Assembly (NCBI GenBank): GCA_040756735.1
Contig: JBFLYC010000039.1
Location: 1-27,353 of the forward strand
DNA: 27,353 nucleotides
Origin: JBFLYC01 sp040756735
GTDB lineage: Bacteria; Bacillota; DSM-16504; Desulfitibacterales; Desulfitibacteraceae
Direction of reading: 5' to 3'
Part shown: one piece after another, positions 1 through 7,224 of the stretch
Position numbering within the stretch: position 1 is the first letter of the stretch
How the letters are laid out: each line of letters starts with the position of its first letter
Made by a program: the position numbers and the translations under genes
Notes under the pieces: generated by a model
Seen by the model: only the letters and a program-made list of their open reading frames with translations
Databases searched by the model: none
Told to the model about the DNA's origin: nothing

Positions 1-33
1 TTAAAGCAAGTTTCCAAAGATACCATATTTAAA

Positions 34-60
34 CAAAAAAGCCCCCTACAAAAAGTAGGA
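34..60 (-). terminator. Minus-oriented intrinsic terminator upstream of spoVS
   Basis: Read on the minus strand this is an 8-bp stem (CCTCCTAC / GTAGGGGG, one U-G wobble) with a TTTTT loop, followed by CTTTTTTG. On the plus strand the same wobble becomes a C-A mismatch and no T-run follows, so the signal fits minus-strand transcription. No minus-strand gene lies to its right for over 22 kb, so what it terminates is unknown. Confidence 0.55.
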
Positions 61-71
61 GGAAAACAATT

Positions 72-122
72 TAGGTGGGTCAGGCAAAGCCTTGTCCCAT
101 CTAACTCGGAGAATTCCGAGAG
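72..122 (+). promoter_or_regulatory. Structured leader region before spoVS
   Basis: There are two consecutive hairpins. The first spans about 73-101, with arms GGTGGG and CCCATC and an inner AGGC/GCCT element. The second is a perfect CTCGG/CCGAG stem near 105-120. The outer wobble of the first hairpin is G-U on plus and C-A on minus, which favours a plus-strand RNA, i.e. a spoVS 5' leader. I could not match it to a known riboswitch class. It does not overlap the ribosome binding site at 136-142. Confidence 0.35.
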
Positions 123-151
123 ACTATATACATTTAAGGAGGTTTAGTTTA

Positions 152-412
152 ATGGAAGTATTGAAAGTTTCAGCAAAATCAAGTCCAAACTCTGTAGCAG
201 GTGCTTTAGCAGGAGTCTTAAGGGAAAAAGGTGCCGCAGAAATGCAAGCCATTGGAGCTGGAGCTTTAAATCAAGCAGTTAAGGCCGTTGCCATTGCAAG
301 GGGGTTTGTTGCTCCTAGTGGAATTGATTTAATTTGCATACCCGCTTTCACCGATATAATTATTGATGGTGAAGAAAGAACAGCTATTAAGTTAATCGTA
401 GAGCCAAGGTAA
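152..412 (+). CDS. spoVS: Stage V sporulation protein S (SpoVS)
   Basis: This is an 86-residue SpoVS, the usual length of the family. These are small Alba-like proteins that affect progression past stage V of sporulation and coat or septation events; the biochemical role is poorly defined. The start is the ATG at 152, nine bases after a perfect AAGGAGG (136-142). A longer in-frame reading from 92 has no ribosome binding site and would run through the leader hairpins. Recognisable family features are the KVSAKSSPNSVAGALAG start, the GAGALNQAVKA segment and the IDGEERTAIKL end. The gene appears monocistronic, with a structured leader before it and a terminator at 430-464 after it. Identification is confident from sequence conservation; the role in this organism is inferred. 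Confidence 0.95.
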   Translation: MEVLKVSAKSSPNSVAGALAGVLREKGAAEMQAIGAGALNQAVKAVAIARGFVAPSGIDLICIPAFTDIIIDGEERTAIKLIVEPR

Positions 413-429
413 ATAAAAGATGATGTATG

Positions 430-464
430 AACCTGTTTATTCCCTAGGGAGTAGACAGGTTTTT
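430..464 (+). terminator. Intrinsic terminator after spoVS
   Basis: A long hairpin with arms AACCTGTTTATTCCC and GGGAGTAGACAGGTT (two imperfect pairs) is followed by TTTTT. It ends 21 bases before the dipeptidase start, leaving no room for a separate promoter between them. The downstream operon may therefore be fed by readthrough. Confidence 0.8.
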
Positions 465-485
465 CCATGATAAGGGGGACTTTGA

Positions 486-1439
486 GTGACAGGCATCAAA
501 ATTGCTGATTGCCATTGTGACACATTATTAAAAGTAAATGCCGGTGAAGCAAACTTTATAAACCCAGGAAATTGTCACATTGACCTGCCAAAAATGAAAA
601 AAGCTGGAATTATGATGCAGTTCATGGCAATATATGTTCACTCACATTTTAAGCCACAATCAGCACTAAGAAGAAGCCTAGAACTGGTGAAGACATTTTA
701 TGATTTATTGAACAATCCAGAGGTTATGCATATAAGGTACAAAGAAGATTTGGATTTATTACTGGAAAATTATCCAAATCATGTCGGATTGCTGTTATCA
801 CTGGAGGGAGCGGAACCAATTGAAAACATGGATATTTTGGATATAGCTTTCATTTTGGGCGTTAGAAGTATTGGTTTAACATGGAATATACGAAATATGT
901 TGGCTGATGGTATAGATGAAAGCTCAACAAAAGGTGGCTTAACTTCTTTTGGTAAGCAGGTTATCAAACGCATGAACCAGCTAGGCATGTTGGTAGATGT
1001 ATCTCATATATCTGAAGCTGGTTTTTGGGATGTAATTAGGGTAGCTAATGCTCCAATTATTGCATCCCATTCTAATTGTTATGCTCTTTGCCCACATTTA
1101 AGAAATCTAAAGGATGAACAGATAATACAGATTGCTGAAACTAAGGGCTTCATCGGTATCACTTTTTATCCTGAATTCATAGGTCTAAATAAAGATCTTG
1201 ATTCTATTGTAGATCACATAAATTATGTGGTTAACCTGGTGGGAATAGAACATGTAGCTATTGGATCAGACTTTGATGGTGCTAAATTTACTATAAAAGG
1301 GTTAGAAGATGCTTCTCAATATCATAATTTAATAAGAAAGCTCTATGATAAGGGATATAAAACTGATGAGGTTCAGAGGATAATGGGATATAATATAATC
1401 AATACATTACAAAGAATTCTTCCCGGGAGAAAACAATGA
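486..1439 (+). CDS. Membrane dipeptidase, peptidase family M19
   Basis: A 317-residue zinc-dependent dipeptidase of the renal dipeptidase (M19) family, which hydrolyses dipeptides, sometimes with D-residues. The HxD metal motif is H10-C-D12, followed by the bridging glutamate in SLEGAE near residue 105, the histidines in ASHSN and PHLRN near residues 198-210, and the late aspartate motif GSDFDG. There is no signal peptide, so the enzyme is probably cytoplasmic, as in most Firmicute copies. The start is GTG at 486, seven bases after AAGGGGG. Its stop overlaps the PHP gene start by four bases (ATGA), implying translational coupling. Family assignment is firm; the substrate is not known and could include cell-wall or sporulation-derived peptides. 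Confidence 0.92.
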   Translation: MTGIKIADCHCDTLLKVNAGEANFINPGNCHIDLPKMKKAGIMMQFMAIYVHSHFKPQSALRRSLELVKTFYDLLNNPEVMHIRYKEDLDLLLENYPNHVGLLLSLEGAEPIENMDILDIAFILGVRSIGLTWNIRNMLADGIDESSTKGGLTSFGKQVIKRMNQLGMLVDVSHISEAGFWDVIRVANAPIIASHSNCYALCPHLRNLKDEQIIQIAETKGFIGITFYPEFIGLNKDLDSIVDHINYVVNLVGIEHVAIGSDFDGAKFTIKGLEDASQYHNLIRKLYDKGYKTDEVQRIMGYNIINTLQRILPGRKQ

Positions 1440-2269
1440 AAGCTGATTTACATATTCATACAACAGCATCCGATGGTTACTTTACACCAGAAGAAATAAT
1501 AAAAAAAGCAAAGGATAAGGGATTAAAGGCAATATCCATAACCGACCATGATACCGTTGAAGGGTTGGAAAGAGGATTTCAAGAAGCGGAGGCTTTACAT
1601 AACATCATTGTCATTCCAGGAATTGAAATCAGTACAAATTTTGACGATACTGAATTGCATGTTTTGGGATATTATATAGATTTTAATAATAGTAAATTTA
1701 AAAAAAAACTTCATGAATTAAGGCAGGAGAGGGAGGAAAGGAATGAAAGAATAATTGCTAAGCTCAATAAATTGGGGATAAAAATTTCAATGGATGATGT
1801 ACGAAAAGTTGTGAAGGAAGGTACCATGGGAAGACCGCACATCGCACAAGCCATATGTAACCTGGGAGTAGTTGGTAATCCACAGAAAGCCTTTGATAAA
1901 TATTTATTAAAGGGTTCACCTGCATATGTATCCAGGAAAAAACTGCGACCTTGTGAAGCCATAGACTTAATTAAAGAGGCGCAAGGACTGCCAGTTTTAG
2001 CTCACCCGATATTTTTAAGAGATAAACTGCAGATTTTAAAAGCTTTAAAAATGGGATTTGTTGGAGTTGAAGTTGAATATCCTGCTCATTCCTCGGAGTT
2101 TAAACTATGGCTGCAAGACAAAGCTGACAGGCTAAACCTTATTGCGACTGGGGGTTCTGATTATCATGGTGAATATAAAGGAGATGAAATTGGAGAATGT
2201 ACAGTTGATATAACAATAGTTCAAAAATTACAATGGCTAAAGGGAGAGGAATGTCGTGAAATTTTCTAG
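1436..2269 (+). CDS. PHP-domain phosphoesterase (TrpH/YciV-like)
   Basis: A 277-residue PHP-family metal-dependent phosphoesterase. Metal ligands are visible in order: DLHIHTTASDG at the N-terminus, ITDHDT near residue 38, GIEIS near 64, the HIAQ histidine near 135, LAHP near 190 and GGSDYHG near 245. The closest named relatives are TrpH/YciV, nucleoside 3',5'-bisphosphate phosphatases that in Proteobacteria also trim 5' ends of structured RNAs. The ATG start overlaps the dipeptidase stop as ATGA, and the end overlaps the aminotransferase start by 14 bases, so the three genes are almost certainly co-translated. The exact substrate is inferred from the family only. A histidinol-phosphatase role is less likely because no his genes are nearby. 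Confidence 0.88.
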   Translation: MKADLHIHTTASDGYFTPEEIIKKAKDKGLKAISITDHDTVEGLERGFQEAEALHNIIVIPGIEISTNFDDTELHVLGYYIDFNNSKFKKKLHELRQEREERNERIIAKLNKLGIKISMDDVRKVVKEGTMGRPHIAQAICNLGVVGNPQKAFDKYLLKGSPAYVSRKKLRPCEAIDLIKEAQGLPVLAHPIFLRDKLQILKALKMGFVGVEVEYPAHSSEFKLWLQDKADRLNLIATGGSDYHGEYKGDEIGECTVDITIVQKLQWLKGEECREIF

Positions 2270-3425
2270 ACGAGTAAACAATTTAGAAGCTTCTATATTC
2301 AGCCACATGAATAACCTTATGGAAAAAGTTAGTGCAAAAGGAATAAAAGTAATTAACCTGGGTATTGGCAGTCCTGATCGCCCTCCGTCAATGGAGGTGC
2401 GAAAGACCATTGCACAATTCTCAATTGATGAAACAATGTATAGATATCCACTAACAGAGGGCTTAGCTTCCATGAACACTGCAATTGCAGATTGGTACCA
2501 AAAAAGATTTCAAGTGGAACTAGACCCTGATAGTGAAGTTCTAATTTTAATGGGTTCTCAAGATGGCCTTGCCCATATTTGCCAAGCTCTTCTTGATCCA
2601 GGAGATATCGCATTGGTACCTGATCCAGGCTATCCGGTCTATACTGCCGGGGTTGTTCTTGCAGATGGTGTTAAGTACCCTCTTATTTTAAGTAAGGAAG
2701 GAGACTTTTTACCTTGTTTAGAGGATATACCTGAAGAAATCTCCAAAGCTGCAAGGATGATGTTTATTAATTATCCGGGCAATCCAATTCCAGTCCCTGC
2801 AAGCCAAAAATTCTTTAAAGACGTAGTTGATTATGCTAAAAGGTACTCTATTGTAGTCTGTCATGATAATGCGTATTCAGAACTGGCATATGATGGCTTC
2901 ATGCCAGGAAGTTTTTTACAAGTACCTGGAGCTAAAGATGTAGGAGTTGAATTTCATTCCTTTTCAAAAACCTTTAACATGGCAGGGTGTAGAATAGGTT
3001 TTATTGTTGGTAATTCACAAGTAATTAATGCCTTGAGAAATATCAAAGCTAACATAGATTATGGAGTTTTTTTACCTATCCAAATGGCAGCAATCAAAGC
3101 TCTAGAAAGTTATAAAGATTGGGTCAAAGAAAACTCATTGGTTTATCAAAATAGGCGAGACATATTAGTTGATGGACTAAACAGCCTCGGTTGGAATATT
3201 GAAAGACCTATAGCATCAATGTTTATATGGGCAGAACTACCAGATGGATTTTCATCCAGCCAGTCCTTTGCAGAACAGCTTTTAATGGAAACGGGCATCC
3301 TGGTAATTCCCGGTATTGGATTTGGTAAACATGGTGAAGGTTATGTAAGAATAGCAATGGTGCAGAATGAAGAGATGCTTAAAGAAGCTGTAGATAGATT
3401 GCAAAACTTTATTAAAAAGAAATAA
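2256..3425 (+). CDS. PLP-dependent class I/II aminotransferase
   Basis: A 389-residue fold-type I aminotransferase, close to the group annotated as LL-diaminopimelate or aspartate aminotransferases in Clostridia. Visible marks are the substrate loop GIGSPD near residue 38, the YPGNP segment with the PLP-contacting Asn, the DNAYSE aspartate/tyrosine motif, the PLP lysine in SFSKTFNMAGCRIGF near residue 238 and the carboxylate-binding Arg in YVRIAMV near the end. The usual NPTG is replaced by NPIPVPAS, so substrate choice may differ from classical AspAT. The GTG start at 2256 overlaps the PHP gene by 14 bases and follows AGGGAGAGG. The reaction is probably transamination between an amino acid and a 2-oxoacid. 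DapL is possible but not provable here, since no lysine genes are adjacent. Confidence 0.88.
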   Translation: MKFSRRVNNLEASIFSHMNNLMEKVSAKGIKVINLGIGSPDRPPSMEVRKTIAQFSIDETMYRYPLTEGLASMNTAIADWYQKRFQVELDPDSEVLILMGSQDGLAHICQALLDPGDIALVPDPGYPVYTAGVVLADGVKYPLILSKEGDFLPCLEDIPEEISKAARMMFINYPGNPIPVPASQKFFKDVVDYAKRYSIVVCHDNAYSELAYDGFMPGSFLQVPGAKDVGVEFHSFSKTFNMAGCRIGFIVGNSQVINALRNIKANIDYGVFLPIQMAAIKALESYKDWVKENSLVYQNRRDILVDGLNSLGWNIERPIASMFIWAELPDGFSSSQSFAEQLLMETGILVIPGIGFGKHGEGYVRIAMVQNEEMLKEAVDRLQNFIKKK

Positions 3426-3529
3426 ATTTTAATCGTTTTGAATATAATTACAAATATAATTACTGCATGCAACAATTAATTAGACATTACTACACTTTAA
3501 TGTCCCCCCAATTAAATAGGAGGATAGTT

Positions 3530-3784
3530 GTGAAATCTGCAACTCAGGAGTATTTGATGAAACGAATTGAGGAATTAGAAGAAAAAATTCTTCAATTAAG
3601 AATTAGTAGAAGAATACTTATGACCCTAGTGGAGAGTATTGAAAAGGAAAAAATACTTGTTGTCAGCCAGTTAACAAAAGAGAATAAACAACTGAAAGGC
3701 ATAAATGCGAAATATGCAAAAAAATTAATGGAGTTGAGGAGAACTTCTGCCATTCATAAAGATAATCTAGGTGGGGTAAACTAA
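3530..3784 (+). CDS. Small coiled-coil protein of unknown function
   Basis: The product is 84 residues, strongly charged and almost entirely helical by appearance. Heptad-like runs such as MKRIEELEEKILQLRI and later leucine/lysine-rich stretches point to a coiled coil over most of its length. I chose GTG at 3530 because TAGGAGG lies six bases upstream (3517-3523); the upstream in-frame ATG at 3467 has no such site. It has no signal peptide or membrane segment. It sits 27 bases before a helix-turn-helix gene, and the two share a terminator at 4035-4066, so they look like a two-gene operon. I do not recognise a named family and give no function. Confidence 0.72.
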   Translation: MKSATQEYLMKRIEELEEKILQLRISRRILMTLVESIEKEKILVVSQLTKENKQLKGINAKYAKKLMELRRTSAIHKDNLGGVN

Positions 3785-3811
3785 GAAAAAGTCTTGAGGG
3801 GGACGAATACT

Positions 3812-4036
3812 TTGGCAGAAGATTATGTATCACGTGCACCTTGGAGCATTCAGCCTAGTTTAAAGCAGATGAGTGAAGAGGTTGGAGTTGATTTTGACAA
3901 GTTTATTGAAAATCTAAAACTACAAAAGAGTGATACAGAGATTGCTAAGGAATTTGGAGTTTCAAAAAAAACAATATGGTTCTTAAGAAATCACTTTGAA
4001 AGTTATGGAGTTCATTCAATTGCAGGTCAGGATTAA
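3812..4036 (+). CDS. Small helix-turn-helix protein
   Basis: The product is 74 residues with a clear helix-turn-helix in the second half: DTEIAKEFGVSKKTIW, followed by a second basic/aromatic helix. This resembles the HTH of resolvases and sigma-like small regulators, so DNA binding is likely. The start is taken as TTG at 3812, nine bases after AGGGGG (3797-3802). An in-frame TTG at 3794 overlaps that site and is less likely. It follows the coiled-coil gene closely and is closed by a strong hairpin at 4035. The targets are unknown. The short N-terminal part (about 35 residues) could serve for dimerisation or partner binding. Confidence 0.75.
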   Translation: MAEDYVSRAPWSIQPSLKQMSEEVGVDFDKFIENLKLQKSDTEIAKEFGVSKKTIWFLRNHFESYGVHSIAGQD

Positions 4037-4066
4037 GGCAGGAAAGTACGTTTCCTGCCTTGTTAG
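4035..4066 (+). terminator. Intrinsic terminator after the HTH gene
   Basis: An 11-bp perfect stem AAGGCAGGAAA / TTTCCTGCCTT with loop GTACG is followed by the T-rich GTTAGTT. It closes the two-gene unit 3530-4036. Confidence 0.75.
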
Positions 4067-4102
4067 TTATATGATATTAACAATTAAGGGAGTGGAAATA
4101 CA

Positions 4103-4522
4103 ATGGAGAGGAAAAATGTATACTACAAGGTATTAGAGTACCCAGTAGTTCAATATATAACACTTCGTCAACGAGTTATCCATGAAGACATGCTACTTAT
4201 TGATTTACCAAATAGAATCGAAGTAAGGCTTGTGCAAAATAATGAGGAGTATCAAAGGTCAATTCGATGGTTTAAAGTTAAAGACCCTGGAATTAATATC
4301 AATTGGTTAAAGGATATTATAGTATTCTCTGCAAATTATAGAATCGAAGATACAAAGTATCGTACAAATAGGATTTATACCTTTGGCGCTGAAGAGAAAG
4401 GTTTACTGCAAGTCTCAAGGATTTCAAAAGATTTATTTTACAGAAGCCAATTATACTTCTTGATATATAATTGGCAAGGGGATAGACTGCCTATAACAAT
4501 GCAAGTTTATAGATTGGAATGA
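4103..4522 (+). CDS. Hypothetical protein, 139 residues
   Basis: I do not recognise this protein. It has 139 residues, no signal peptide, no membrane segment and no cysteine. It is rich in Arg, Tyr and Ile/Val alternation (for example IDLPNRIEVRLVQ and ITMQVYRL), which suggests a beta-strand-rich soluble fold. The start is ATG at 4103, seven bases after AAGGGAGTGG, and codon use matches the neighbours. It stands alone between the terminator at 4035-4066 and a weak hairpin after its stop, and is transcribed in the same direction as everything around it. The clean ribosome binding site and neighbour-like codon use support a real gene. Confidence 0.75.
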   Translation: MERKNVYYKVLEYPVVQYITLRQRVIHEDMLLIDLPNRIEVRLVQNNEEYQRSIRWFKVKDPGININWLKDIIVFSANYRIEDTKYRTNRIYTFGAEEKGLLQVSRISKDLFYRSQLYFLIYNWQGDRLPITMQVYRLE

Positions 4523-4558
4523 CAATTTTCTCTGAAAAATAACTGTCAGTTTTGCTTG
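4520..4558 (+). terminator. Possible weak terminator after the 139-residue gene
   Basis: Outer arms TGACA / TGTCA and inner arms ATTTT / AAAAT form an AT-rich interrupted hairpin followed by GTTTTGC. It is weaker than the other terminators in the window. Confidence 0.4.
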
Positions 4559-4563
4559 GAACG

Positions 4564-4592
4564 TTGTAATACATAATTATTAATGTTAAAAT
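4564..4592 (+). promoter_or_regulatory. Predicted sigma-A promoter for fxsA-guaB
   Basis: TTGTAA (4564-4569) and TAAAAT (4587-4592) are separated by 17 bases, 18 bases before the first possible fxsA start. The -10 matches the consensus at 5 of 6 positions and the -35 at 4 of 6. Confidence 0.5.
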
Positions 4593-4610
4593 ATACTCTA
4601 AATATGGGAT

Positions 4611-5015
4611 GTGAAAAAACTAATGTTTTTAAAGTTACTGCTATTATTTACTGTTGTTCCTTTAATTGAACTGGCCCTGCTGCTTAAGGTAGGACAACTT
4701 ATTGGTATTACATATACCATTGCAATAATAATTCTAACAGGTTTTGCAGGTGTTGTTTTAGCTAAACAACAAGGGTTTATTGTCCTTAAAAACTTACGAA
4801 ACTCAATGATGATGGGACAAATGCCAGGGGATGCCATATTTGACGGTGTATTTATTCTTGCAGGGGGATTGGTTCTTTTAACACCTGGTCTAATAACTGA
4901 TGCTATTGGGTTTCTATTTTTAATACCTTTTACCAGGGAGATATTTAAGGATATTTTCAGAAAAATGTTCAGATATTATATTGAAACAGGTCATATCAAG
5001 ATTTTTATTAAATAA
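4611..5015 (+). CDS. fxsA: FxsA family membrane protein
   Basis: A 134-residue integral membrane protein of the FxsA family, named for the E. coli protein whose overproduction relieves F-plasmid exclusion of phage T7. The cellular role in Firmicutes is unknown. The family signature is visible: the first membrane segment with PLIELALLLKVG, a second with GFAGVVLAKQQG, a DGVFILAGGLVLLTPGLITD segment, then LFLIPFTRE and a basic cytoplasmic tail. The start could be GTG 4611 or ATG 4623; both have weak ribosome binding sites (GGGA at 4606-4609), so the first four residues are uncertain. It lies 23 bases upstream of guaB and probably shares its transcript. Confidence 0.88.
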   Translation: MKKLMFLKLLLLFTVVPLIELALLLKVGQLIGITYTIAIIILTGFAGVVLAKQQGFIVLKNLRNSMMMGQMPGDAIFDGVFILAGGLVLLTPGLITDAIGFLFLIPFTREIFKDIFRKMFRYYIETGHIKIFIK

Positions 5016-5038
5016 ACGGCCAAGGAGGTTTTAACAGA

Positions 5039-6493
5039 ATGAAAGAGAAATTTCTCAAGGAAGGTCTTTCCTTTGATGATGTATTAATAATCCCGCAGGC
5101 TTCATCTATACTGCCAGGACAAGTTGACATAACAACTGACTTTACTCCAAAAATTAGATTGAATATGCCTATTGTTAGTGCAGGCATGGATACTGTAACA
5201 GAAGCCAGATTAGCAATCGCCATAGCTAGGGAAGGAGGCATCGGTGTAATTCATAAAAATATGTCAATTGAACGCCAAGCTGAAGAGGTTGACAAAGTAA
5301 AGCGTTCTGAACATGGAGTAATTACAGATCCCATATATTTATTTCCATGGAATAAAATATATGAAGCTGTTGCAATCATGGAAAAATATCATATATCTGG
5401 AGTACCAATAATTAATGAGAATGGTGTCCTTAAAGGTATTATCACTAATAGAGATATTAGATTTGAGCAAGATTTCAATAAAGAAATTAGTGAAGCTATG
5501 ACAAAGGACAACTTAATAACAGCTCCAGAAGGTACAGGACTTAATGAGGCCAAGGCTATTTTGCAAAAACACAAAGTAGAAAAACTGCCTATAGTAGACA
5601 AAGATTACAGACTGAAAGGATTAATAACAATTAAAGATATAGAAAAAGCAATTAAATATCCATACTCAGCCAAGGATGCAAATGGGCGTTTGCGTGTTGC
5701 TGGAGCTGTGGGGGTAAGCGCTGAAACTATGGAAAGGGTGCAGGAATTAATCGCTCATAAAGTAGATGCTATAGTGGTTGATACTGCTCATGGGCATTCT
5801 CTGGGAGTTATCAATACAGTTAAGAAAATAAAACAACATTATCCTGATCTACAGTTGGTAGCAGGAAATGTTGCAACCGGGGAAGCAGTAGAAGCCCTTA
5901 TTAAGGCTGGAGCAGATGCTGTTAAAGTTGGAGTTGGGCCTGGTTCAATATGCACCACAAGGGTTATTGCAGGTATTGGCGTTCCACAAATCACAGCAAT
6001 TTATGAATGTGCCCAAATGGCAGAAAAATTTGGTATACCTATTATTGCTGATGGTGGAATCAGGTATTCTGGTGATGTTACTAAGGCCATTTGTGCAGGT
6101 GCAAGCACTGTTATGATTGGCAGTCTATTTGCTGGAACTGAAGAAAGTCCGGGAAATATTGAAATTTACCAGGGAAGAAGTTTTAAAGTATATCGTGGGA
6201 TGGGTTCTTTAGGAGCTATGAAAGAGGGAAGCAAAGACAGGTATTTTCAACATGGTCAAGAAAAGTTAGTTCCTGAGGGAATAGAAGGAAGAGTACCTTT
6301 TAAAGGCCCATTAGCTGAAACAGTATTTCAATTAATAGGAGGTCTTAGAGCAGGAATGGGATATTGTGGGACAAGTTCAATTGAAGAATTAAGGAAAAAT
6401 GGACAGTTTATGAAGATTACCCAGGCTGGTCTAAAAGAAAGCCACCCCCATGATGTAATCATTACTAAAGAGGCGCCCAATTATAGAATATGA
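5039..6493 (+). CDS. guaB: IMP dehydrogenase
   Basis: GuaB oxidises IMP to XMP with NAD+, the committed step of guanine nucleotide synthesis in the cytosol. The 484-residue length is typical. Domain order is the N-terminal barrel start (GLSFDDVLIIPQ), a pair of CBS domains at about residues 95-210 that bind adenine/guanine nucleotides allosterically, then the barrel again with the catalytic loop GPGSICTTR (nucleophile Cys305) and the flap RGMGSLGAM with the following RYFQ. The start is ATG 5039 behind a perfect AAGGAGG at 5022-5028. All expected catalytic motifs are present. It is followed after 19 bases by a HAD phosphatase, which may be in the same operon. Confidence 0.98.
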   Translation: MKEKFLKEGLSFDDVLIIPQASSILPGQVDITTDFTPKIRLNMPIVSAGMDTVTEARLAIAIAREGGIGVIHKNMSIERQAEEVDKVKRSEHGVITDPIYLFPWNKIYEAVAIMEKYHISGVPIINENGVLKGIITNRDIRFEQDFNKEISEAMTKDNLITAPEGTGLNEAKAILQKHKVEKLPIVDKDYRLKGLITIKDIEKAIKYPYSAKDANGRLRVAGAVGVSAETMERVQELIAHKVDAIVVDTAHGHSLGVINTVKKIKQHYPDLQLVAGNVATGEAVEALIKAGADAVKVGVGPGSICTTRVIAGIGVPQITAIYECAQMAEKFGIPIIADGGIRYSGDVTKAICAGASTVMIGSLFAGTEESPGNIEIYQGRSFKVYRGMGSLGAMKEGSKDRYFQHGQEKLVPEGIEGRVPFKGPLAETVFQLIGGLRAGMGYCGTSSIEELRKNGQFMKITQAGLKESHPHDVIITKEAPNYRI

Positions 6494-6512
6494 TTATGAA
6501 GAGGTAAAAAAA

Positions 6513-7214
6513 ATGAGAGCAGTTTTATTTGACTTGGATGGTACATTATTGCCCATAGACACAGAGGAGTTCATAAAAAAATATTTGGAGCTTTTGAGTA
6601 TTAAAATGGCTGATAGAATACCCCCAAAGATATTTATTGACAAGTTACTATTTGCCACAGAAAAAATGGTCAAGAATCTTGAGGATAAGCATAATCAAGA
6701 AGTCTTTATGGACCATTTTTTTGAAGACATTTTGGACAACAAAGAAGATATTATAAATAGATTTAATGATTTTTATCAAAATGATTTTAAAGTACTTAAA
6801 TCCTGTGCAAAGAATAATCCAGATGCCCAAGATATCTTAGAGCATTTACATAACAAAAATATTACCTTAGTTTTAGCAACGAATCCAATCTTCCCTTTAA
6901 CTGCGATTACTGAAAGACTAAGTTGGATAGATGTACAAGATACATACTTTGATTTAATAACTAGTTATGAAGTCATGAAATATTGTAAACCGCACAAAAA
7001 TTACTACCAACAAATAGTCGATTTGCTCAAGCTTAATCCCAACCAATGTTTAATGATCGGCAATGATGCTCAAGAAGATTTAGTAGCTTCAGAAATAGGC
7101 ATGGAGACATTCTTAGTAGAAGATTACCTGATTCGCAATGATTATTCTTTATATGAACCAACATATCGGGGTTCTTTTAAAGATTTAAAGAAATTTATTT
7201 TAAATAGTGTTTAG
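6513..7214 (+). CDS. HAD-family hydrolase
   Basis: A 233-residue haloacid dehalogenase superfamily phosphatase. Motif I is FDLDGT (nucleophile D7, acid/base D9), motif II is the Thr in VLATNP, motif III is the Lys in YCKPHK and motif IV is MIGNDAQED. A helical cap domain lies between motif I and II (about residues 15-95), the C1 cap of the phosphoglycolate/nucleotidase-like subgroup. Its substrate cannot be read from sequence. Its place directly after guaB suggests a nucleotide monophosphate or damage-control role, but that is inference. The start is ATG at 6513 after GAAGAGGT, and the end abuts the MoxR gene. Confidence 0.88.
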   Translation: MRAVLFDLDGTLLPIDTEEFIKKYLELLSIKMADRIPPKIFIDKLLFATEKMVKNLEDKHNQEVFMDHFFEDILDNKEDIINRFNDFYQNDFKVLKSCAKNNPDAQDILEHLHNKNITLVLATNPIFPLTAITERLSWIDVQDTYFDLITSYEVMKYCKPHKNYYQQIVDLLKLNPNQCLMIGNDAQEDLVASEIGMETFLVEDYLIRNDYSLYEPTYRGSFKDLKKFILNSV

Positions 7215-7224
7215 GGTGGATATA

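Noticed and set aside
72..122. Cyclic-di-GMP riboswitch before spoVS
   Set aside because: A short GCAAAGCC-like piece resembles the class I core, but the second helix and the tetraloop/receptor parts are missing.
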